Of a DNA stretch of 48,638 bases, positions 35,904 through 44,170 are shown piece by piece. Location of the stretch: NCBI GenBank assembly GCA_015478945.1, contig JABUQX010088488.1, forward strand, positions 5,001-53,638, in the 5' to 3' direction. Position 1 is the first letter of the stretch, and each line of letters starts with the position of its first letter. Below the pieces are notes generated by a model, which saw only the letters and a program-made list of their open reading frames with translations, made no database searches and had not been told where the DNA came from. Origin of the DNA: Trachelipus rathkii. Its lineage: Eukaryota > Arthropoda > Malacostraca > Isopoda > Trachelipodidae. The position numbers and the translations under genes are program-made.

Positions 35904-36608
35904 AAACGAACGAGCCGATGGGGTCTATCTTCATTCTTCTTCTTGGGAAACGAACGAGGGCCGATTGCGGGGAGGCTAAACAGGCGGTAACGCATCAGGT
36001 GTCAAGTAGCCCAATACCTTTCCTCCTCCTGTCCACCTGTGGCCTATTCCCCTGCTACAGATTTCCCATCTCGATACGTCAGGGTTTCCTCTCTAGGCTG
36101 GGCAAGCAGGTGGGCGAGAGGTATCACTCTTGGCTCCAACTACGGAAACTCGAACCGTCATAGCGGTTGGTCTTCATCTTAGTAGATGAGTCGCCTCTTA
36201 GAGCGTGTTCCGGCTCGATTGTGTCTGAGGTCACATCAATCTCAAAATAGATTTCTTATGTTGCCAGGGGAATCTCCCGTCATGCCCATTTTGCTGTTTG
36301 TTTCATCCTCGACCAGTGTTCACCTCTATGTGGGTTTGCGAGGCCATCTCGACCCTAGAAGCAAGTTCTTCACCTAAAGTGCCTCACGATATCTCTTTCA
36401 GCATCGCCTGTCAAACACATCTTATCCGAATCGTCTCGCTTTCGTACTATGATTGAGTGTTTTCTTTCCTATTAGGATCTGAATATACTTGATAAGTTAC
36501 AAACATCCAGCCTTGTTCCGATTTCGTTCGTTAGAGATTTTCCAACTGCGTTAGTTACTAACACGTGATAGCCGTACTGTGTGCTGTGGAGTCCCCTGTG
36601 ACATCCAC
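35904..36608. other. Unidentified mid-GC segment 5' of LINE B2
   Basis: About 700 bp, more GC-rich than its flanks, lying directly upstream of the LINE B2 coding relic and inside the intron. Open stretches at 35918-36163 and 36186-36377 have no recognised motif. It may be the decayed 5' part of that LINE or another insert. Confidence 0.35.
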
Positions 36609-38515
36609 TCAAAAGGAAACAAAAATTTTATAGAAATTATTATTAAAGGGGAATGATGCACAGAGCTGAGGTGAGAAAGCATTTGTCAACTGAAGGAAAT
36701 GGATGTCGAGGAGAGTGATTGGGGAACACTTCGAAAATCTACTTAACATTGGCAGTAATGAAGAGGGATAGTGAATGCATGTGGAGTTTGCTTGTGCAAG
36801 AAACCAATAAGGTATTGGGGAATAGGCCATTTTAGTAAGGAGGAGGTAATATGTAGAGGAGAAAGTTAAGAATGGTAAATCTGTAGGTATAGATGAATCA
36901 CTGGTGAAATGATCAAGAAACCGGAGGGCGAGATGGTGATTGGGTGGATTTGGAAGTTGTGTAACTTCCGATGGATTGAAGGAGAGCAGTAATAGTACCC
37001 TTATATAAGGGTAAGGGGAATAAGGGTAACTGTAGAATTAGAGGAATTAGTTTATTGAGTGCTGTTAGGAAGATTATTGTTGTATTTTGGTATAAAGAGT
37101 GCGTCGAGTGACTAAGAAGCTGATGGTGAAGAAACAAGTGCGTTTTAAGAGTGGAAAGGATGTGTGAATCAAATCTTTACACTGATTGAGAAAATGAGAG
37201 AGAAGAAGAATAAATTCTATATAGGTTAATGGAATTGCAAAAAGCGTATGATATGATCGATAGGGAAGCTCTCATGCAGAGGTGTTAGGTGGTAGGCTTG
37301 CCTGAATGGAATCAAAAATATGTATGACGATAGTGAAGCGTGTGTAAGAATAAATGGAGTTGAAAGTGATTGGTTCAAAATTAATAGCGGAGTGAGACAG
37401 GGGTGTGTTATGTCTCCTTGGTTATTCAATTTGTATATGGATGGGGTTATGAAAATTAGAGGTTGGGGTGGCAAGGGACGGTGTTAGATTGATGAAGAAT
37501 GGAAGAGAGTGGAGGGTGCCTTATCTATTGAAAGCGTTTGAGAGGATTGGTAGAGGGTTTTGACAGGGTGTATAAAAGGAGGGGTTTAAAAGTACCGTAA
37601 ACGGAGATAAGAGTTAGGTTATGGTTGTGAGTGAAGACAGTCCTCGGTGTGAAGCTATGTTGGGATGGTAAGCAACTGAAACAAGTGTCGGGTTTAAATA
37701 TCTAGGATATATGTTGGATGAAAAGGAAATGGATGATTCAGAGTGTAGCAGGAAACTTGTGAATTGTAGGAAGGTGACTAGTGCAATTAAATCCTTGGTG
37801 GATGTAAAGGGACTAAGTCTTGAGTGCACTAGGGTCTTACATGAGGGTATGTTGTTACCTGTGTTAATGTATAGCAGTGAGACTATGGTCTGGAATAAGA
37901 GGTATAGATCTAAAGTTCAATGTGTTAAGATGTACAATCTTAGGGGTGTGTTAGGTGTGAGAAGAATTTATAAAATGAGGAATGAACACATTAGGGAGTT
38001 GGGGTGTGAAGAAAGGAGTAAATGAGAGAATAAATGAAAGTACATTGAGATGGTTTGGTCACGTGGAAAGGATGGATACTATTCGGTTGGTTAAGCAGAT
38101 GTATAGTAGTGAGTGTGTTGGGAGTTGACTGGCTGGGAGACTGAAGAAAAAGTGGATTGAGTCAGTAAAGGAATGCATGGAGGAAAGGAATGTAAGTTTG
38201 GCAGAGACAGGGTGCATAATTGGAGTGAATGGCGGGGTTTTGTGAGGGGGTATGGTTGTGGCCCACCTGGGCCAAGGGATGAACCCTTACACTGACGATC
38301 TACCATAGTGAGGGTCCATCGCGGTCCCGTGAAGATCTAGGGTGGATTTTTTGACTGCGACGAGTTCTCACTAATAATGGATACAGAGGGGCTGTAAAGT
38401 CTGGACTTTCTTTCGACTTATATTCTTCTACTGCTTTTCTTTTCCGATGCATGTTACGCACCTTACCCCCAGTCTTGGGGAGAAAAAGGTAGATGAAGAA
38501 GAATAATACCAGTAT
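36609..38515 (+). mobile_element. LINE relic B2, plus strand, within the zinc-finger gene intron
   Basis: A non-LTR retrotransposon fragment in the same orientation as the host gene, with an RT domain, a C-terminal region and a 3' tail. The tail includes GGGTCCATCGCGGTCCCGTG at 38312-38331 and ends with AGATGAAGAAGAATAATACC near 38490-38510, before a (TA)n array. It is truncated at the 5' end, with no endonuclease found. B1 at 20225-21500 is a second, minus-strand member. The clade (RTE-like or another APE-bearing group) was not resolved. Confidence 0.8.
36690..38280 (+). pseudogene. LINE B2 reverse transcriptase and C-terminal remnant
   Basis: RT-type polyprotein broken into several frames. 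In order: VIGEHFENLLNIGSNEEG near 36712, NGKSVGIDES at 36871-36900, GEMVIGWIWKLCNF near 36935, RGISLLSAV at 37040-37066, NQIFTLIEKMREKKNKF near 37165, AYDMIDREAL at 37244-37273, then an open run ACVRINGVESDWFKINSGVR leading to QGCVMSP at 37398-37418 and WLFNLYMDGVM. Next the strand reads VPYLL and goes directly to a damaged ESVEDL-like segment, so the catalytic FADD box expected near 37520 is missing. The C-terminal part is open for 104 codons at 37711-38025 (MLDEKEMDD, LHEGMLLPVL, GVLGVRRIYKMRNEHI) and continues after a frameshift with STLRWFGHVERMD. Not functional. Confidence 0.82.
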
Positions 38516-38520
38516 ATACT

Positions 38521-38522
<2 letters not shown>

Positions 38523-38566
<44 letters not shown>

Positions 38567-38580
38567 GTCATAAATATATA

Positions 38581-38621
<41 letters not shown>

Positions 38622-38664
38622 TAATATATATATATATATATATAGTGTGTGTGTGTGTGTGTGT
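38523..38664. repeat. (TA)n arrays followed by (GT)n
   Basis: (AT)n at 38523-38560, a second TA-rich tract at 38578-38644, then ten GT units at 38645-38664, within the intron next to the 3' end of LINE B2. An open frame on the minus strand through this block is a Tyr-Ile and Thr-His repeat artefact. Confidence 0.96.
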
Positions 38665-38930
38665 TTATGCTTTTTGGAATTTTTCTATAAAATTTTGTTG
38701 TGTATCCGAATATAAAGTACATATATGAATGTATGTTGAGATTAATTTTTTGTTCTTTATTCTTTCACTCATAAATTATGATATTCAATCGTTATGACCA
38801 AATGAGTGAAATTATTAACTTTAAAAAAAAAAAAAAGATTTTTCTTTAAATTTAAAAGTTTTTTTGTGAAATTATTTTTGAATTTTCTTTTGTCTTCATG
38901 ATAATTTTATTTTTTTTTTGTTTCCAACAG
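38665..38930 (+). other. Intron 3' end with splice acceptor
   Basis: AT-rich intronic sequence with an A-run at 38823-38835. It ends in a strong polypyrimidine stretch (T-rich from 38908) and CCAACAG at 38924-38930, the acceptor for the zinc-finger exon. Confidence 0.65.
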
Positions 38931-39191
38931 ACCCCCATTAACGATGTTGGTCAAGGAGGGAAAGGTTCCAAAGTGAAAAGGACTTTCAAAAGATTACCCC
39001 AAACGTCAATAATGTGTGAAAAAAGGATTAAGAAAAATAAGTGTAAAAAGCTCTGTTGCAAATATTGTAATTTAAATTTTAAAAGTAATGTAAAGTTGAA
39101 GAATCATCTGAATTTGCATAAAAGAAAGTTTAAATGTGCCTATTGTAATTATGAATCCATTCGCAATGCAGACCTAAAATCTCACTTCTAG
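38931..39191 (+). CDS. C2H2 zinc-finger gene, finger-encoding exon (first two fingers)
   Basis: Opens in phase 0 after the acceptor at 38930 and is open for 86 codons to TAG at 39189-39191. A basic lead-in (GKGSKVKRTFKRLPQ, then CEKRIKKNKCKK) could be a nuclear localisation signal. Finger 1 at 39057-39119 is canonical C-x2-C-x12-H-x3-H (CKYC ... HLNLH). Finger 2 starts at 39135 (CAYC) and reaches its first His, but the stop falls two residues later. One extra base there would restore an H-x3-H finger and let the frame run into the following fingers. C2H2 arrays typically bind DNA and regulate transcription in the nucleus; the target is unknown. The early stop may be a sequencing indel or a real truncation. 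Confidence 0.8.
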   Translation, partial: TPINDVGQGGKGSKVKRTFKRLPQTSIMCEKRIKKNKCKKLCCKYCNLNFKSNVKLKNHLNLHKRKFKCAYCNYESIRNADLKSHF

Positions 39192-39850
39192 TTCATAGTA
39201 ATATTAATTATGTAAATGTTCAGAGCTGTGCACTATGCAGTGTAATTCAGAAAGGAGCTTAAAAATTCACTTGCTTAATCATGCAAATATGAAATTATTT
39301 AAATTTCTGAGTGGTGACTATATGTGTAATCTGAAATCAAGCTTAAAAATACACATGCTTACTGAATATTGTAAATTATTAAATTTTCTGTATATGAAAC
39401 GTGTAATGACAAACAAAGCTTAAAATTACACATGCTTACTCATCAAAAATGTTAAAATTATTTAAATGTCTGAGTGTACTATAAGTGTAATCAGAAAAGA
39501 AGCTTAAAAATACACATGCTTTCGCATGGAAATGGAAAATTATTTAAATGTTCTTGAGTGTGACTATGAGTGATAACCTGAAAAGAAACCAATATCGCAC
39601 CATGTTTAAGCATCAAAATATAAAAAATCATTTAAATGTTCTGATTGTGCCTATGATTATATGACAAAAACAAGCTAAAAAATACAATTGACAGGATGGC
39701 TATTTAAATTATTTCAATGTCTGAGTTGGCATGAATGAATCACAAAGGAAACTTAAAATCGCACATGCTTACGCATCAAAAAGTAAAATTATTTAAATGC
39801 TCTGAGTGTGACTATTGACGTAATCACAATACGCAGAGCAAAATATACCT
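39192..39850 (+). pseudogene. Degenerate continuation of the C2H2 finger array (about 8 fingers)
   Basis: After the stop, finger units continue at an average spacing of about 83 bp. The first-Cys positions fall near 39217, 39304, 39384, 39467, 39549, 39637, 39718 and 39798. The consensus is KLFKCSECDYECN then SLKIHMLTH with a short linker (28 residues per unit). Most units carry a 1- or 2-base indel, so no frame reads more than about two units; 39235-39423 is the longest open piece. Several zinc ligands are changed (TTT for TGT at about 39304 and 39384). The gene may have decayed here, or the assembly may have residual indels in a real array. Confidence 0.75.
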
Positions 39851-40200
39851 GTGAACGCTCCTCCGAAAATTGGAAAAATCCTTACCCATAAAACTTTGAT
39901 TGCAACCGAGCTTTACCTGAGGTATTAATTAAAATATTGCAAGAAAAATAAACAACACTATTTTAAAACCATATAAAATATTAACCAATAAAATATTAAC
40001 ACTTTTAACATATGTAAATATTTAAAATAATAAAACCATTAATAAAAAACGTGATAATGCAAAAAAGGGCAGACGACACTGTTAAGATAAAAAATAATAA
40101 ACATATTAATTTGCAGACGCTATCAACACTATTGCCACATAATCAAATAGATACTTCAGTGCTTCAGGTAAACCAAAGGGATAAAGTCTCTCTCCAAAGG
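39851..40200 (+). other. Gap in the finger array with a possible small exon
   Basis: AT-rich spacer without fingers. Inside it, TTGCAG at 40111-40116 precedes a 51-bp open segment, 40117-40167 (TLSTLLPHNQIDTSVLQ), that ends at CAG/GTAAAC. It could be a 17-codon phase-0 exon or may simply read through to the next finger. Low support. Confidence 0.3.
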
Positions 40201-40330
40201 CCATTTAAAAACGCACATGCTTACGCATCAAAATATAAAATTATTTAAATGTTCTGACTGTAGCTATGAGTGTAATTATAAACAAAGTTTAAAAAAACAC
40301 ATGCTTACGCATCATAATTTTGAAAAGTAA
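40201..40330 (+). CDS. C2H2 zinc-finger fragment with terminal stop
   Basis: A half finger (SLKTHMLTH-like, 40205-40228) is followed by one perfect finger at 40250-40312: CSDC, twelve residues, HMLTH. The frame then closes HNFEK and TAA at 40328-40330. All four zinc ligands and spacings are intact. This is plausibly the authentic C-terminus of the array begun at 39057, given the same linker (NIKLFK) and unit length. A 350-bp spacer separates it from the previous finger, so the arrangement of the true transcript is unclear. Confidence 0.6.
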
Positions 40331-41011
40331 AAATGGTTAAAATAAAAAATGATTTCTGGGGGATAAACCTTGGCGCCGACTCCACCCACCAGAGAGTTGA
40401 GTTTGGGACGGAGCTCCTCAAAGCACAGCAAGCGATCTCTCCAAACGAAAAAACGGGAGAGTCCTCCTGACGAATCTCAACTCCAGACCAGAAATCAAAG
40501 AAAGAGACAAAGCACAACTACTCTAAATAGTCAATAAAGTGGCTTACGGTAGATTCAAGAGGTGGAGTGCGATATGCTTACACAAAACAGTATTACTGCG
40601 AGATCCTAAATAATAAGGAGCTTACCCCTCAATCCTTTTGAAGAGGAGATTATACAATAATAATACAGTGATTTGGAAAGAAAAAAATATTATAGATGTT
40701 CAGAAAGCCACAACTTTAACCGACAGGATGCATTAGCGAATTCATAGCCAGCGCAGGTCTTAGGCTCATTCTATTGGGCACCCACGAAATAAATGTAAGA
40801 AGTCACTATGTCGTTATATCCTAAGAACGACTCAGCTTCCTTATTCACAGTAACATCCTCCAAGCACTATACTCTTATAGAGCTTACGCTGGTCGAGGGT
40901 TATTTATGTCTTAAATATATGTTTATATTATATCTCATCAATATGATAATAAGTCCAAGGTTTAGGCCTTTGAAAAGAAATGATAACCATCGGTTAAAAG
41001 GAAAGAGAAAA
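40331..41011. other. Unassigned DNA 3' of the finger array
   Basis: A GC-richer patch at 40360-40520 (TTGGCGCCGACTCC and following) may be a small insert. It is open for 70 codons on the minus strand, without a recognised motif. The rest is AT-rich. No polyadenylation site could be assigned with confidence. Confidence 0.4.
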
Positions 41012-41057
41012 GAAATTATTTAAATGTTCTGAGTGTGGCTGTGAGTGTAATCACTAA
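41012..41057 (+). pseudogene. Isolated half zinc-finger unit
   Basis: Encodes KLFKCSECGCECNH and then stops (TAATGA). The DNA closely matches the first half of the units at 39.2-40.3 kb, so it is a detached piece of the same array, about 700 bp beyond its apparent end. No helix half follows. Confidence 0.6.
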
Positions 41058-41065
41058 TGATGTAT

Positions 41066-41150
41066 CAGTATCCGGCCGGATATCTGCCTTTTTCCATCAA
41101 CACCATCCAAGCGGGATATTTCCAATATCCGACACGCATGCCGATCTATC
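41066..41150. mobile_element. Candidate hAT-like terminal fragment
   Basis: Starts CAGTATCCGGCCGGATATC at 41066, directly after the finger fragment, and repeats the ATCCG/CGGAT word in both orientations (also GCGGGATATT and AATATCCG near 41115-41131). A CAG start with short inverted subterminal words resembles a hAT end. There is no second end, no duplication and no protein. Confidence 0.28.
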
Positions 41151-42849
41151 TATAAGGAAATTGAAACATTTTTCACAATAAAAAAAATCATAACACTTAG
41201 TTTCCTTACAGGTAAATCCCATTTATAGCTTTAAAAAAATTTTTCACTATTTTCATATCAGTAAGAAATAGTTGTATATATAGGCTTGACAAATATACAT
41301 TAAGTTAACAGATGTTAATTGGAGAATATATTTTCCTATTAATACAAAATATATTTCCTGTTGCATAATAATATATCTTACTATGAAATAATATACTATC
41401 TGTTATAGTCCAGACCAGATGACGTCATGTTACCGAAGAGACGCTGTTCAATCCTCCTTGCACAAAGTACTAGAAGTTCTTTTTTTATTTTTATTAAAAC
41501 AGAGCATACTTGCTATATTTTAAATACAATTTTTGCTACATTTGAATCTTTTTCTCACTCACCCCAAAGAGAAAAAACCCCGGAAAACATTAAAGTTTAA
41601 ATTTACTATTTTAATTTGAATTACAATTCTTTAATTATTAAAATACGAATGAAATAAAAACTTAAAAATTGACTTTAATAATTTAAAAATGAAGTAATAA
41701 TAAATTACGTCCTCTAACCAAAAATATTTAGCTATAAACCTTAAATAACCGGAGTTGCAAGAATTAATATACTCTGAATATATACGAACACATATGGATG
41801 GCGACAGACTCTGACCTGTTAATCCTAGCCTAAAGTCGATTCTCTGTAATCTTTTTGAGAAGGGGAATAAGCACGCGTATCAAAATAGTTGCACATACCA
41901 TATATAGTAAGATATATTTTTTATTAATGATTAAAGATAATAATACGTTCAATTAATTCGTAATATAATTGCAGTTTGTGATATAAGTAAATTACTTGAT
42001 AAAATATAAATTAGATTTAATATTATTGTATTTATAAATAAAAATATATACTACTGAGTATATATTGCTTATATAATTAATATACTAATATCCCTAATTT
42101 TATTATATATAATTATTTAGAATTACTTATTTTGTGGCTATTTATTTTTAATATGATATAAATAATTATATAGTTAGTATATATATATATACTATACACA
42201 TATAGGTGTTATATTATTATGTAAGAGATTTTTTACACAAATCAAAATGTAATTTTGATATATTGAGGAATCAAAATTTGATTTACAAATATTGATTGAA
42301 AATTTGCAATACTCAATTCAATAGACAAATAAATCGGTTGGCATCAATTCATAGCTTTACAACCTCTATAAATTAAAAGTTTTTCACACATGAATTTTTT
42401 TTCATATTCTTAATATAGCATGCATCATTTATATAAATGATGTGCGAAATTAAATACGAACAACAAGCAACAGGAGCCATTCCTCTTCATGCGATAATAC
42501 CCATACTATCAGACCGAACATTTGTGTTCCAGATATGAATTCTCGAAATTATATTTATGTCAATATACACTATTACTCCTAAAAACTCCCTTCGGCTTAT
42601 TTAGTATATTATGCTGGATAAAAGTTTTATAGGTTGACATGTATAATCTTAGCTCCTTATATTTTGAACTACTTCATCCATACATATATTAAAAAAAAAA
42701 ATAAATTAGTGTTAATTTTTTATTTCACTTTTTTACATGAAATTTATCTTATATTAGAATTGTTTAAATTATCGATTCAAAGAAAAATGTGTTCTCAATT
42801 CATGCAATCGATATTAAGTCCACGATTTCTTAAATATGAACCTTTCATA
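41151..42849. other. Unassigned AT-rich DNA
   Basis: No gene recognised. An open stretch of 72 codons at 42634-42852 is Phe/Ile/Leu/Lys-rich and compositional. Confidence 0.55.
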
Positions 42850-44050
42850 TAAAGTTCGTAAAGTTCCTGATTGAAATTCTATATTAAAGTTGAGTAATGT
42901 CGCGCGTTTGACATCCTGATTACAAAGTCACTTTACCCTATTTAGTAAATCTAAATTAAAAATTCACTTCCCTATTTTATTATTCTTTATTAAGGTTACG
43001 TTCCCTACTGAAAAAGATCTGGATTAAAATATTCACGTTCTATATAAAAGATTCTCTTATGAACAATCTTATCTAAATAAAGGACACGATTCACCTATTA
43101 TATAATAAATTTATCTTATTAAAATATACTTTCCTTCCCAAGGGGAAAATAGAAAAGTTACACGTCAATTAAACAAATTATTAAAAGTATTTGCTTCCCA
43201 ATGTAGAAATTCTTATATAATAGGAATTAGACGAAAATTGTTAATCACAATGCTATTAATAAATAAAAACACATTGAGAAGATGATAAATTATATTTTAC
43301 TGATTATTTAAGAAGTTTTCTCTCATCTCTTCTCATAACTTTCAATTGAAATCTAATTTAAAACAGAGAGTCTCGGTTGCAACTCAAATAGTAGCAGGAA
43401 AGCGAGACTAACTTTCCATAAATTAATTTATTTATCTAAAAATATTATTATTTATCCTAATTAATCTTATTAATTATAAGGTTACGTTCCCCTATATGAA
43501 ATCTTATAAAATGTAGACTATCTTATTTAAAAGGTCACGTTCCCTATTGAAAATCTTAAATTATAAAAAAGTCCCGTTCCCCATATATAAATTCTATATA
43601 AAAGTCATAAATATAGAATATTGTTCACCTATTGATAAATCTTATTAAAAAGATCAACGCTTCCTTATATCAATAAATTCTTATTAAAAGTTATCACGTT
43701 CCCCATATAAATTCATTATTAAAATTTCAAACGTTCCCATAGTAATCTTATTAAAATGTTTATCTAAGATCCTTTGATATAATATTTATTAAAAGATCTA
43801 CTATCCTTATGATTAATATCTTAATTAAAATGCTCTAAATTCACTACTTTATATTATAAAAGGTTACTTACCCTATGAAATCCTATAAAAAGTTCACGTA
43901 ATACTAATTTAAATACTACTTTAAAATCTGTTAAAAGGTACGTTCCCTATGAAATCTTTTAAAGAAGTACTTCATTATCTATTGAAATTCCTAATTAAAA
44001 GGTCCATCGTTCCTTATTGTAAAATCTTATTAAAAGTATCACGTTCTAAC
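42850..44050. repeat. Degenerate minisatellite, unit about 35-40 bp
   Basis: A repeated word set, AATCTTATTAAAAG then GTCACGTTCCC then TATTGAA or TATGAA, recurs head to tail. CACGTTCCC-like cores fall near 42993, 43033, 43482, 43536, 43573, 43654, 43695, 43729 and 44036, with most adjacent spacings of 34-42 bp. The middle (about 43140-43440) is poorly preserved. Roughly 20-28 diverged units. No coding role evident. Confidence 0.72.
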
Positions 44051-44170
44051 TATATATACATTATATATATAATATATTATATATATATATATATATTATA
44101 TTATATATATATTAATATGTATATATATATATATAATATATAATATATAATAATAATAATATATAATTCA
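44051..44170. repeat. (TA)n-rich tract
   Basis: TA/AT and AAT tract directly following the minisatellite. Confidence 0.9.

Noticed and set aside
35646..35995. Poly-serine (plus) and poly-glutamate (minus) proteins
   Set aside because: They are translations of the intronic (CTT)n tract; the frames exist only because the repeat has no stop.
38300..38722. 140-codon minus-strand open frame
   Set aside because: Its core is Tyr-Ile and Thr-His from (TA)n and (GT)n, and the rest is antisense of the LINE B2 3' tail.
40365..40385. TGGCGCC as an LTR-retrotransposon primer binding site
   Set aside because: The following bases do not match the 3' end of a tRNA I know, and no LTR pair or gag/pol sequence is nearby.
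42850..44050. CRISPR-like array
   Set aside because: Units are diverged and head to tail without constant-length unique spacers, the host is eukaryotic, and no cas-like genes are present.
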